From Hofstenia miamia (Eukaryota > Xenacoelomorpha > Acoela), in contig SCFE01000067.1 of assembly GCA_004352715.1 (NCBI GenBank), positions 900,285-964,284 of the forward strand: a stretch of 64,000 bases of DNA, written 5' to 3'. This document shows positions 1 to 12,213 of this stretch, in pieces. The stretch's first letter is position 1. Every line of letters begins with the position of its first letter. Both the position numbers and the translations under genes were made by a program. A model generated the notes under the pieces. It did no database searches, was not told the origin of the DNA, and was given only the letters and a program-made list of their open reading frames with translations.

Positions 1-417
1 TTTAAATATATATTTGTTTCAACTTGAATAATCAAAATATTAACGTCCTCATGCGAACAACTCATTTTAATAAATAGCTGGTAAGAATTGAGTTAAAATG
101 CACGGCACAAGCTGTTACACGGAGGGCTTTGTGCCATTTGTCCCCTTTGAAATAGAACATTGTTGTATTTCATAGTTTGTCCCCGAGCAGGCAATTATCT
201 TGCGCGGGAATAGATGATACACAAGTGCAATCAACTCAAGTGTTTTGCATTAAGTCAAAAGCCCATCGTGTAACATCCGCTTTACCGTGTGTTCACTGTT
301 AAATTTTATTACCGAGCGCGAGTAAATAATCATGGTTTGTTTGCAAATTATTTTTAATCACAACCAATTATCTCAGGAATGCCGCGTGGAAATAATCATC
401 GTGTATTTCGGGCCTAA
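1..417. other. Intron-like AT-rich stretch, no gene seen
   Basis: No open frame or recognisable element was found. Some parts (about 110-300) are less AT-rich than the neighbourhood, but I could not find a zinc-finger reading on the minus strand that would supply the missing last basonuclin exon. The last three bases (415-417, TAA) look like the target-site copy of the adjoining transposon. Confidence 0.5.
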
Positions 418-1326
418 TACCCCGTTTACACGTGACATGAGACATGAATGTCTTTTGTTTTCAATGAGCGAATGTCACGTCTAAACACCCAAAACACTCG
501 ACATTCAACCACTCAAGTATAGCACTTGAAAAACATTCGAATATCAAAAGATTTTGATTTTCTCGAGTGTCTTATGTCTTGTGTCACCGTGTAAACACCT
601 AAAACATGAGACATGCATGTTTTCGAATCAAGTTAATTAACAATTGTATAGCGATTTAACACACATTTAAGCAATTTTCCTAATCAAAGTTAACTATTAA
701 ATTGATCATATTTTTAGCTGAAATTATTGTGATGTGTTATGAAATGTTGATTTTTTGCACTTTGTTTAGTACTAAATAATTAAATATATTTTATGTGAGT
801 AAAATTGTTATGCTTTTGATTGGAATAGAGAATAAGTAAATGTGAAAAAATTGCGATCTCAGTTATGTTTATGTAGCATTGAATTAAACAAAAACAAATC
901 CCAAAGCAACCTAATTCTTTTAAGTAGAATAATTAACAATGCCTGATCCATAGGAAGAATGTCTATTTTCAAATCAATTTTTAAATTAACAGAGTATAAG
1001 CTCTGCGATCAATATTTAACAGTAGCATATGACTGATGGGTTAGAATAAAAGTTGAAAGTCAGAATATAATTAAATTAAAAAGAAAAATATTTTCTATTT
1101 CTAATCTTCAAAATGAAATGGGTCCATTCCTATACGTGCTAACATAAAGTTGATGCTTGATGTTGATATATATATATATATATAGAAGCGGTTTACTTTT
1201 TTACTACGTGGACACGGTTTGGGGTACTTTTTGTACCCCACAGATAGTATTGAATAATACAAATAGTTTATTGCTTNNNNNNNNNNNNNNNNNNNNNNNN
1301 NNNNNNNNNNNNNNNNNNNNNNNNNN

Positions 1327-1360
<34 letters not shown>

Positions 1361-2572
1361 CCCTCGGAATTCTAGACATGAAATTTTTTTTAAAGAAACA
1401 TTAATGAAAATGAACGCAAAGTCTATCAAAATTTAATGTCAGAAATGTATGTAGTTACACAAAATGGAATAGAATAAGAAGTTTAGAACTTTATGAATGA
1501 TTTTATCTATTTGAAATATAATCTGACAACAACAATGCGAATTCAAACATGTTGTAGTCGGTGCATCATTTTCTCTTAATTTTGATGACTTTTTTTCAAA
1601 TATTGATATTTCATAATTTGAATGGCAAAATGTAGATTAGTACCTGTGCTAAAATTACAACAAGGAAGAATCCTTTGCATCATTTGCCACTCTTTCTATT
1701 GTTTTGTAACACTGCAATCATTGTAATAAATAAACTTTGAAAATCAAATAGAATTTCTTAACCGGATTTTAACCTGATTAACTCGGCTTTAACCTGGTCG
1801 TATTAATGATCATTCAGTATTTTAAAGTAATATTAAAGGAGTTTCAACATATTACCAAAATGCTGTTTTAAAGTTTATACAAAATATATTTCTAGTAAAA
1901 TGAAAAGCTCGTTTTTATCTAATACAGATTTATTAATTTCAGATATTATTCGAATTGTAAAACTATGCTTAAAATTCGCAATGCTTGTCATCTAGCAATG
2001 ATTTTTGAACATTTATAAATTGTAAGTATCCACATATTTTTTAGAAAATCAGTATAACTATCTGCAAATTTTGGTAGTCCATAAGGTAATTCCAATTCAA
2101 AACGGTTTGCATTAATGAGAATGGAATTTGCAATATTTTATAAACCTAAAAGTAAAAATATTCAAGAAGCTCTTCAATTTTTTAAATTATAAATTTCATT
2201 ATGTCAGTGGAATCAATGTATAATAAAGTACAAGAAATCTAGATTTGATTAAACACATCACAATAATTTCGACTAAAAATATGATCAATTTTGTTGTCAA
2301 CTTTGATAAGTAATATTGTTCTAATTTGTGTTAAATTGCTCTACAATTGTTAATTAATTTGATTCGAAAACATGCATGTCTCATGTTTTAGGTGTTTACA
2401 CGGTGACACAAGACATAAGACACTCGAGAAAATCAAAATCTTTTGATATTCGAATGTTTTTCAAGTGCTATACTTGAGTGGTTGAATGTCGCGTGTTTTG
2501 GGTGTTTAGACGTGACATTCGCTCATTGAAAACACAAGACATGCATGTCTCATGTCACGTGTAAACGGGGTA
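418..2572. mobile_element. DNA transposon with about 320-bp terminal inverted repeats, non-autonomous
   Basis: The left arm (418 to about 740) and the right arm (about 2252 to 2572) are reverse complements over roughly 320 bp with modest divergence. Both start TACCCCGTTTACACGTGACA at the outer end. TAA flanks both ends (415-417 and 2573-2575), which fits a 3-bp TWA target duplication as in PIF/Harbinger. Because the outer TA is self-complementary, a TA duplication with ends CCCCGTTTACACG is equally possible. The arms contain repeated palindromic ACATGCATGT-type motifs. The interior has no open frame and contains a (TA)n tract with a 50-N gap, so it looks like a non-autonomous or foldback-type element. 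Superfamily assignment is inference; the inverted-repeat structure is seen directly. Confidence 0.85.
1167..1358. repeat. (TA)n microsatellites around a 50-N gap
   Basis: Runs of alternating TA at 1167-1184 and 1327-1358 border unresolved bases 1277-1326. The assembly probably broke in the repeat. The repeat lies inside the long-TIR element. Confidence 0.9.
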
Positions 2573-2660
2573 TAAGAAGAAATACATATTTTAGTTCACT
2601 GTCTCTTTCAACAACTCTTATAAATTGCACTATTTTGTAACTTCATTCAAAATTGCTGGA

Positions 2661-4036
2661 ATGAGTAGACGCTACGCCGCCAAGGAAGCGTTGAAGCGAC
2701 TTATGGACTTATCATCTGAAGTCTCCGGAAGTGAATGCGATGAAATACCTCCGGAAGTGGCGATTGGTAGTAACTGTTCATCGTCTGAAGAAAGAATCTG
2801 AACAATCAGCGTCTATTTGTGTATCTCCTAATGGTACAATTTGAACTCCGATTTCCATTGCTATGGTTGGAAGAAGAGCATTTCATAATGTTTTTACGGC
2901 AAGAAGTGGTCCTGCTAATTTTGCAATTCATTAGGTTTATGATCTTTGGAGAAGATTCGTTGACAGAAAAATTTTATTACATATTGTGAAATGTACAAAA
3001 GAAATTGCATCTTCGATCGGTGATGATGATTTCGATATTGATATCAAGGAATTATAAACATTTATTACTTTACAATACGCTCGTGGCATGTATGGAAAGA
3101 CGCATCCGGTTGCTCTTTTGTGGAGTGAACAATATGTTCCCAGAATACTTCGGGAAATTATGTCACGAAATGGATTCCTTCTGATCATCAAGAATCTCCG
3201 TTTTGATCAGAAAACAACTCGTCGAATACGATTAGTCACTGATAAATTTGCGCTCATCAGAGAAGTTTTTGAGTATTTTAGAACTAACTGTCTGGACGCC
3301 TATACCCCACACTTCAATTTAACGGTCGACGAACAATTATTACCGCTAAAGACAAGATGCAACATTATTACTTTCATGCCCAATATGCCAAATAAATATG
3401 GCTTGACATTATGGGTTCTGGCAGAAGTGGATTCCAAGTACGTATGCAATGTATTACCATATCTTGTGCGCAAGAAAAAGAAATGAGAAACGGGAAGCCA
3501 ATTGGGAAGATGTGGTTTTGAGATTGTCTGAATCATTTTTAGGCTATGGATGCAATATTTGTATGGACAACTTTTTTACTTCTCTCTCCCTCGCTAAATT
3601 CCTTGCAGAAAAACGGAATTCACTTGTTGGTACAATGTGTCGTACGGTTGAGTTCTCAACATCCTTTTATTGGCAAAATGAGTCAAAAGTCCTGTTCGTC
3701 AATTACCAAGGAAAGAAAAATAAAAATGTCTGACTTCTGAGTTCCATGCATGCATCCCCAAAAACTGATTCTGCTGTAAGAAAAAACCGGAGTCGTAAAC
3801 TTCTATAGCAAAAACAAGGTAGCCGTTGTCTAGGCAATACAGTGTTCACTGTTGATTGATGAATTACGAACTTCTGTTACTGATAATGCTTGCCTCAACC
3901 TGAACAACCGTTTTTACTTGTGCCGCTAAGGCGAAAGAAGTGTCATAAAAGCGGATGTCGCAACAATTCTACGTCCCTGTGCAAGCTTTGTGGTAAGTTT
4001 ATGTGTGGCCCTTGCAGTATTAGACAAATGTTGTAG
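2661..4036 (+). pseudogene. piggyBac-like transposase, broken by stops and frameshifts
   Basis: piggyBac transposases cut and paste DNA at TTAA sites using three catalytic aspartates. Fragments of one protein run in order through several frames. The N-terminus begins at ATG 2661 and meets a stop after about 47 codons. A central block (3088-3486) contains LTVDEQLLPL and AEVDSKYVCN, which hold the first two expected aspartates. After a frameshift, 3487-3733 contains CMDNFFTSLSLAKFL with the third. The C-terminus (about 3907-4036) ends in a cysteine-rich tail, KCHKSGC..CKLCG..CGPCS, like the zinc-ribbon or RING-like tail of the family. At least four breaks make it inactive. A TTAA starts immediately after or at its stop region, but I could not define element ends. 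It lies 88 bp right of the long-TIR element, inside the last visible basonuclin intron and on the opposite strand. Confidence 0.9.
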
Positions 4037-6632
4037 TTAATTATGTGCAAATCATGTGTGTACAAATAAACTTAATGCTTTTAATTTTGAGTGCATTTTA
4101 GAAAAGGCTTCAATAAAAGTACATATACTTGTTACTCATATCGCTCTGAATTCATACTTAACTTAATATAACTTACGATAAATTCAAAGTAAATTAAATA
4201 AAAATGAAAATTAACATTGTATGAAGTAGCGGATATCATTCTATCTTAATGAAGCATATGTAAATGTATTATCAATCTAAACTAAATTTGTTAGAAAAGT
4301 TCGTTAAAATTTAACAACAAATACTATTTTAGATTAAATTATGTGTCTTAAAACCTACATATAAAAAATATTGATTTAGCTCGATTATATTATAAGTAAT
4401 AAGGTGGTGTCACACTTGACAACACGGTAAAAGTCGGTGTTCACTTTTTGCGGTAATTCTAGTGTTAATGAGAAAGTGGAAAAAAAAGAAATAGGGAATT
4501 TATGTATACATATTAACTGGTCAAAATATCAGGTTAGTACGTACCCAAATCCGAACCATAACCGATCAGAATATTAACAAATTGAATCAGACTAAGAGAT
4601 GGCGATGGGGCAAAAATTTAGGCCCAAGCACGACCCATTCAAACTAAATTAATGCCAATTCGGCTCATTTTATGATTTTTTCCAAAAAAATTCTTGATTC
4701 TTTTGGTTTGCAAGACCTGCATCTTAGAACCTCTAATATAATCTATACACTCGAATTATAAAAAAACTTAAAACGTAAATTATATTTTTCAACACATTGC
4801 ATATAAATTACATTGCATTCACTGCATTTGGTTGAATTTGCGTGCAATGTTGCGCAATAGTAAGATATTTTGAAACGTCGGCCCTGCCCTGCCCTGCTCA
4901 TATCAATCTGTGATCAGATGTGACCAGAAAATATTCTACACAAGCCCAACTAATTTACTTCAAAGTAAAAATACTGACAGGAAAACAGACATTGATTTTA
5001 ACATTAGTGAACGGCTTCAACGTTCTTAAACAGGATAATGATTAACATCAGCACTTTTTTGTTAATGAATTTAAATTTTGTTGAGATTTACTGCGCTCAA
5101 TACCCGAACCCTACGCAATACCTGACATTTTAAATACACTCATGAAATAAACTTGAATGTTGGGGAATAACAATAACATGAAAAAACTGCGTGGTTACGC
5201 GTTTTTAATTCAACCTTAATTTTTTCAATTATATCTTATTCCTACGTTCACGCTCAAGTGACTCTAGTATTGAATGAAAAATTTAAAAACTCCCACTTAT
5301 ATGTCAAATTAACTCCGACAATCATTCATATACTACATGTTTAGCATAAGAAAATAATAAGTGACAATTAATTAAGTATGTATATTACTATAAGAACCAC
5401 ATTTCCATTTTTTCTGGAATATTGCTATGGGATACATATCTTGAGGAACAAAGTATAGACGGTGGGTGAAATGAGATGCCAAAGTTTTCATAGTTAAATC
5501 ATTTTTAAATTGACAATATGTTCGCGCAATTTGCAATCAGTTGACATTTGAATTAAAGACGTTTAACTAAGAATACAGTTGAAAGCAAACTAAAAACTAT
5601 TAAAATTTGCACTTGATTGCTTTTGTAAAGAACAACTGTTGGAAAGAACTAATGCTTTGATTGCGCGCCGAAAACTCACACTACAAAGACGAATTGCCGA
5701 ATCTAACATTTAACAGACGGCAGCAATGACGTATGAATTACAGGAGTACTGTCAGTGCATGCAATCAGTGAAGCATTGAAAATAAAGTTTGGTGACATTT
5801 GCACTTATTCCTTTTGCTTCAATCTTCAGTCAACAACTAAGTGTTTGGTAAAACTAATGCCATTTCAGCATATAATATATAAATTTCGCATGCGAAATTG
5901 AAAATCTTCAATGAACTTCATAAACTTGAGATTTTACCACAATGATTTAACAGTGATTTCTGAAAAAATTTTAACAATGAGTCCATAATAAATGTTAGAT
6001 GTAGAATATGAAAACAGATATATTGCCAAAAGCAGCTTCTTGTAGATTACTTGTACCCTAGTATTATATCTTTATTTGTAGTGGACAACTGGACTTAGTT
6101 ATGGGTGGTTAGGAATTGTCAAAAATGAACTTTTTATTTTTTGAAATTGGGACTATTGAACTTATCGGAGCTTTTATGAGCTGAAAAAAAATTGTTTTTT
6201 ATATGCGTGAAAAAACAATGGACTTTTTCCGTAATTAACTTATAAGAAACCTGAAAAATTTTATTGCTTTCCTAAAGAAATATTTCAATTATTGTAATTG
6301 AAATTATTTTCAAAGCAATCTACTTAAGTTGTATATATATGAAAAAAGTTTTTTGAACAGACGTTAGTGGCATCAGATAACTACTAATATCAAATACCAA
6401 CTTCAAGGTTATTAGTGAGGAATGAAAAAACTTTTCTTTACATCATAAAATAACAAGGCGCCTTGTAAAATAATGATATTTCATTAAGTAATATCAAATC
6501 AATGAAATTGCAGTGCACAGTTTGGTTTTCTGGGTGTAATGTGAAGGAGAAATATTTTCAACTTAAATAGTAATGAAATATTTGCTGTAAAAATTTCATT
6601 TGATGTCTACAAATTTAAAAATGAAATGTTAC
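4037..6632. other. Basonuclin intron (part), mostly unannotated
   Basis: AT-rich sequence without convincing coding potential. About 4780-4900 carries a dispersed repeat that recurs inverted near 49.0-49.2 kb (see the repeat entry). A GGTGGTGTCACACTTGAC stretch near 4402 resembles a transposon tip, but no partner was found. Confidence 0.45.
4780..4900 (+). repeat. Dispersed repeat fragment (GCCCTG family)
   Basis: The stretch from CAACACATTGCATATAAATT through the GCCCTGCCCTGCCCTG run aligns with the reverse complement of about 49000-49205, sharing long blocks such as CAACACATTGC, TATAAATTA and ACTGCATTTG. Two diverged copies 44 kb apart in opposite orientation show an old dispersed element. 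Its class is unknown; the GC-rich tip suggests a DNA transposon end. Confidence 0.55.
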
Positions 6633-6871
6633 TTTTTGACAAATGCCGCAAATAATACCGCCATCTGATGAAATGCCCAAAGACGGTGGTTCGTCGCTCT
6701 TCACTTCTTGGCTGTAAGTTGAAGGTGAAACGTCGGACGTAATCTGTCGTTCCGCTGAACTAGCGCGCGAAGTCGCCAAAGTAAAGGATTCTTGAGGAGA
6801 TACTTTGTTGTCAACGGAGGTCACCAACATTTCCAGTTGGTGAAGATTATTTAGCGGAGTTGAATTTGTAT
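6633..6871 (-). CDS. BNC: Basonuclin-like exon ending in the first half of a C2H2 finger
   Basis: On the minus strand an AG acceptor (6873-6872) precedes 239 open nt, ended by a GT donor (6632-6631, AAAAA|GTAACA). Joined to the preceding exon, the frame starts by completing a GAT codon and runs 79 codons. The sequence is serine/threonine-rich and ends SSDGGIICGICQK. That tail matches the start of the last basonuclin finger pair (vertebrate members have GGIMCNICHK-like sequence there, from family knowledge). The donor falls right after the lysine in phase 0, so the finger's histidines must come from a later exon, which I do not see above base 1. The exon is visibly less AT-rich than its flanks. 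Basonuclins are nuclear DNA-binding proteins. Confidence 0.8.
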
Positions 6872-9501
6872 CTAATTAAAATGAAAATTATTTTCAATGA
6901 AGTTAAATACTAAAAAAATTGTGCAATGAATTTTATTAGTAAGAAAAGAAAGGCATAAAAATATTGTCCCTAAGAACGCCTGTAAACTATAATTTGAATA
7001 ACATTTGATGTTTTAACTTAGCTTGTAGCAATGGCTAAAAAGTGAAACTTTTAATGCTAAAAAATTAAAAACCATCGAATCTTAATTTTACACTCCCAGG
7101 GAGACGCTACCAGTACCAGCGTAATGTCAGTCAATTCGAATACTTTGATGCCAGTTATCATCATTTGTTACACAATATGGTCAAACAACATTGGGCCATG
7201 AAAAATTTTTCAATCAGAAAATTATGAATATTTGTTTCAATTAGGCGTACGCACAATGACTATTCAACGTCAAATTAACACAACTCAAGTTGACTCGAAA
7301 ATTGTAATTGCAAAATTTTCGAGTACTCGCAGGGCACTAGGTATTTCGTGCAAAATTTTGGACAAATTTATGTAAATGGAGCAAACCAGAGTTGCAAGAG
7401 GCTCAAATTAAAATAAATTGTCTTGAGCTTGTAATATCTGATTTGCCAACGAGCTTAAAACGGGTCAAAATTTTCAAAATGATGTAATTACGTCATTTAA
7501 TTCAAATAAAAATACGTCAATGATGTGTTTTCTCGTTTATGGCCAAAGTGATCACAGAGAGAGAAAGGCAAGAAGTGCGTCCATAAAAGTTGTTTTAAGT
7601 TTTTTCCGAATTTGTAAATCAATATTCACATTCTGTTCGGCTCGGCTTCTAAAAATTGGAGCTGCTTGCAACTCTGATGCACCTGATAGAAATTACGTCA
7701 TGGGTCCACCTGGGATAATACGGCTAGAACACTCAACGGAAAGACAATGTGATATCCTAACATCTTTTAATGGAAATTATTATCATCACTATGTTACATG
7801 CATCTTATGAAAACCGTACATTGGCATTTTCTTGTAATTATCTGTTTAATTTACAGTGATTATAGTCTAACACTCATGTTCCGAATACTTTCGACTGGCC
7901 AACAGATTTTCCGTTTTACTTGTTATGCCGTAATTGAAGTTCACATAAAGGCTATATCGAATCTGCAAAAACTACTAAAGTTATATTTAATCATTTACAA
8001 ATAAAATTAATGTTGAAGTTTCTGCATTCCAATATATGAGGTTTTTGCAAAAAAAGTCAATAAGACGTCTAACTCAAGAGCCAAATTCAGATCAAAAACT
8101 TCAAGATAAAGTGGATAAAAGTTTACTTTGTACTAAATTTAGAAGAGACACCGGTTTATTAAATAAAAAACACTCCTGCAAATTATTGGATGCGTTATTA
8201 ATATACATCAGCGGCCAATCAGGACAATATTTCAAATGCGTTAACAGTTTTTTCCAGATTTCGAAAAGGCATGTTTCTTCTACAAACTAATATAATAATG
8301 TTATATTAAATTGACATTTCAAAGCAGAACTCTTGTGGCATGAATGGAAAATAACAAAACTTGAAAAAAATCATTACCCTAGGACTGTGAACACATTAAT
8401 TTATTAATTTAGAATATCAAATATTTTAGGTCTCCCATTGTCTGGGGCCTATTATCAAATATAATTTGATTGACATAGACAAAATAAGGTGTAAAAAATC
8501 TATTTAGATTCCCTGAGTGCATCATTCTTATTAATACTAAACATATAATGAATTCAAATAAGGATAGAAATACTCTACAAAAAATTCATTCCGAATGATA
8601 CTTCTATACTCGTGGCCTGAACCTTGTCCCGACAATCGTCTCACTTACAGTAGCTATGAGTTTGATTTCGTTTGATTTTGCTGCTTAATTCGATGCCGTC
8701 ATTATTTTTGAAGATGTCATCGAATCTCAAAATTTGGGTGTATTTTTGAAATATATATAAAAATGGTTTAAATAATTAGGAAAGGATGAAATTCATTAGA
8801 ATCCATTCTTAACTTATCAAATAAATTCTCTTGTGTATATTACATACTTTTTTCATACTACAGTAAAAATATGTTCTTGCAAAATTGGACGACTGTGTGC
8901 CCGGTTGAAAAACAAGACTATACATAAAATTAGCAGCTATTTAGAACATTTCCATTCAGCGGTTATCATCTTCATTAACAGTCAACAAATACCACAAGTT
9001 TTATATTTTTTGTAATAATTCTACAAAGTTGTGCCTTCGAATTTATATTTTTTATTTACATTCTTAAATTCTTCATATCGAAACTAATATATACGTAAAA
9101 TTTTCCGCCTATTTGGACAAAGCATTAAAAATGCTACAATATTATCTCTCTGTATCTCTCTGACATACATTTAGTATTAATAGATAGTTATATTTATTTG
9201 TGAAGGCGTTCTAAGTACATGGTAAAACTTTATATTACCATATGTGGTGCATACAAATTTTGGTTGTTTTAAATATAAATTTGGGCATGTGGAACACTGA
9301 TGTTTTTACAATTTTCTTGATAGATCAAGACTTTCAATGTTTTCTGTGGTTCAACTGCGTAACATAGAAGCAATTCCATGCTTTTTCCAAGATCGAATCA
9401 CTGGGTAAACAAAAAGTACAGGTACGTAAAATGTCTTATTCAAAAATTCCAAAAAAAATTCTGAATAGGTTAGTGTAAACGTGAATATTATAAAACAGTA
9501 C
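6872..9501 (-). other. Basonuclin intron between the last two visible exons
   Basis: About 2.6 kb, AT-rich. It joins CATG|GTACTG (donor, 9501) to TTAATTAG|AT (acceptor, 6872) in phase 1. No transposon with clear ends was recognised. Open frames at 7520-7810 and 8036-8290 (plus) show no family signature. Confidence 0.6.
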
Positions 9502-9669
9502 CATGACTCTTTCCATGAATGTTTAAATCGGAATATCCGTTCTTCGTAAGTTTGGTAGTGGAATTCCTCACGATATGCCTGCGGTGCGCCGAACGAAGAT
9601 GACGTCTGTACATAATTTGACTGCTGAATTTGCGTGGACAGTGCCGACAAGATAGAGATCGCATTGGAA
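9502..9669 (-). CDS. BNC: Basonuclin-like exon with one C2H2 zinc finger
   Basis: Minus-strand exon of 168 nt between an AG acceptor (CCTTTAG|TTCC) and a GT donor (CATG|GTACTG). In the phase set by the previous exon it reads a C2H2 finger: SLSCRHCPRKFSSQIMYRRH followed by LRSAH, with spacing C-x2-C-x12-H-x4-H, then a basic stretch and TKLTKNGYSD. Basonuclin fingers come in pairs whose first member has this C..CxxxF...H....H form. The usual second, C-x4-C member is not visible here, so the pair is degenerate or its partner was lost. A different frame is also open across the exon, but it gives no motif and breaks the phase with the next exon. Confidence 0.8.
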
Positions 9670-10576
9670 CTAAAGGCTATTCAATTTAAAGTAAAATCAC
9701 AACAAAAACACAAATCAATTTTACAATAAGACTATGTTCTACATTGCATCCTCATTTTGATAGTCCAAATATGTAATAAGAAATTTGCTGGAGAACAACT
9801 TCACATAAAAACTAAGCATAGCGCGTTAGAATTGATTAACGTTGGATTGACTTGTAACAGTGTGAAAATTTAACAACAACGATCTCGCAAAATCAAGAAA
9901 ATAAAAGGGATGTGCTATTAGGGTATAATGTCACGAAACGGCGATTTTTAATATTAAATCTCATTTTGTAACAATCAAAAGTTTTGTCGATTTATTTAAT
10001 TACTTTTGAAAAAAATTAGAATATACAAATTTGGAGGCCATTGAATTTGCTACAATTTGAATAAAGTCGTTTTTACAAAATGTAATTTTATTCAACGAAT
10101 TAGGACAAGTCTAAAAAACTTTAACAGGAGCGGTTTACATAAGAATACTTACAATATCTTAAAAGAGGTTTTATTTAAAACTTATAGAAAATCGAATCTT
10201 ATCCTGAAAAATGGAAATTCTTCATATTTACTTGAAGACTTCCCATAATATATTGCTAATACCAAAGACTTTATCATCTCTCTTCCAATACATTTCTTTT
10301 CCCACTTGCTATATTGCTATGTTCACGGTTCGTGACTGAATAAAAAAAGTAAGTTGTAACTGTTTGGGGTGTATATGCAAATTTTTTTCCCGAAGAGATT
10401 ATGAATATTACCAAAATATGATTTTTTAATTAATATCAGTAAAAAGTCTCTCCCCAAGTATATTACCTCATTGAAACATACAATTTAATGAAACATGATT
10501 TTGATTATGTTAATGTATATTTCAAATTTTAGTTTTAGACTACCGTTATTTTTTAAATTTCTATCATACTGACAAT

Positions 10577-11291
10577 ATGAAGTTCAATATAATTTTATCA
10601 TCTTTGGAAATAATGTCTGGCTTAAGTCCACCCGATATTTGCAAAAAGATCAACGACGCAAATGGTCAAGGAACAGTGTCGGTCCGAACTTGCCAGAGAT
10701 GGGTCTCAAAATTCGATGACGGCAAGGTCGATTGTTCAGAAGCACAACGCATAGTAGGACCATTTATTGACTTAGACGATCAAATACTGCAGTTATTGGA
10801 GGAAGACAAGTACGTAACGACAAGAATGGCTATTGTGTTTTGGCACGCTCGCGGCATTCTTCGTGTTGCGGTGCTGCCCGTCGGTCAACATGTGACATCC
10901 ACTGTTTATTGTGAGGAACTTTACAGGATGAAGGCTGCTGTGTGCAAGAAAAGAAGTCGTGCTGACCTAAGTGGCTTCTGTTTTTTAAAAAACAATGCTA
11001 GACCCCATATTTCAGCTGAAACGAGGAGAAAGTTAGCCGATCTCGGACCATCCTCCCTATTCGCCGGACTTGTCTCCATTGGACTATTATTTGTTTTCTC
11101 CAATGAAGAGTTCATTAAAAGGCATGAGTTTTAGTAATGCCGATAAAGTGATGAGGGAAGTGAACCGTTGGTTCGATTCAAAAGACAGATCGTTTTTCGC
11201 AAAAGCCTTCAATTTACTGCCAAGTAGATGGCAAAGGTGCATCGATGCCGATGGAAATAATTTCCAGCACATGGCACAAAATGATGAGTGA
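10577..11291 (+). pseudogene. Mariner-family transposase, internally deleted and frameshifted
   Basis: Mariner transposases move DNA at TA sites with a D,D34D catalytic core. The N-terminus shows the family helix-turn-helix (SVRTCQRWVSKFDDGKVD). The middle has the ARGILRVAVLPVGQ stretch, which normally follows the first aspartate block, and NNARPHISAETRRKL replaces the HDNARPH motif, so the second catalytic D is N. After a frameshift near 11050 the frame YSPDLSPLDYYLF runs to the C-terminus, with SLKGMSFSNADK, VNRWFDSKD and LPSRWQRCIDADG, ending at the stop 11289-11291. The segment containing the first catalytic aspartate is missing, so this copy is dead. No terminal inverted repeats were identified. 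Confidence 0.88.
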
Positions 11292-11402
11292 ATTATAATG
11301 TCTTGATATTTTGGAATATTTTGCTTTATTTTTGTTATTCATACGGTTTAATGATGAAAAAAATATTTTCATGTTTGCATCGGTCTAAACTTTGTTGCCA
11401 AG

Positions 11403-11404
<2 letters not shown>

Positions 11405-11436
<32 letters not shown>

Positions 11437-11444
11437 NATATATA
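11405..11444. repeat. (TA)n microsatellite with an N
   Basis: About 40 bases of alternating TA interrupted by a single unresolved base at 11437. Confidence 0.9.
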
Positions 11445-12213
11445 GTTGCATGTATAATTGTAAACAATTTATTCATTCGCCATTTAAGTGAAACCAAATT
11501 TAACTTGAAAGTTCTTGCAAATTCTATGCTAATTCTTGAACGCATATTTTTAATTAATGTTAGGTTGTTCCTTTAAAGTATACATTTGGAAAAGCTTCAT
11601 GCTAATTACCATAATTTTTGCCGGAAATTTCAATTACAAATTAAGAAAAGTTGATATTTTGAGTTTGCTGTCTACCATGAAAAGTGGTTGAAAACAAAAT
11701 GAATCAACTCATTTGTTACACTTAAGATTTGCTTAAAAACTCGACTGGAATTTGCGAGATCTTGCAAGAAATTTAAAGTTTAGGTTGGTTTTGTTTCCAT
11801 GGATCATAAGCTAAAATAATTATTCATAACCAGAATATATGAACCTTGAACAGTGATCACAACCCTTTCTGTAGTTAATTCTAGAGCAAAATTTACAACA
11901 AACCTTCTATAGATTGAACAGATGTGTGCTGAAGTAGATGTTTACATTTAATTCCCAATCACTACTGAATGTTCTCTTTTTCATCAAATTTGACATTGAC
12001 AGTATAAGTTCAATGAAATCACTACAAAGTTTGTATTTCAAATTCTTGTTAAATGTGTAATGATCATCTTTTGATTGCTTTGGGCATTCATGAGTTTATT
12101 GGCCACAATTATATCAACATATCAACGTGTTTTGCATTTTGACCTATATCCTCGAACAAGTCTATGAAAGTTATCAAGAACTTTTTTCTTGAGTTGTAAA
12201 GTTGAACAATATC

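Noticed and set aside
1101-1379. Small proteins rich in alternating Ile-Tyr
   Set aside because: These are translations of (TA)n microsatellites, here and at 33.8-34.1 kb and 46.8-47.0 kb.
9351-9650. A 99-codon minus-strand protein starting MSALSTQIQQSNYV
   Set aside because: This is a different frame of the zinc-finger exon. The splice phases of both neighbours demand the frame that reads the C2H2 finger.
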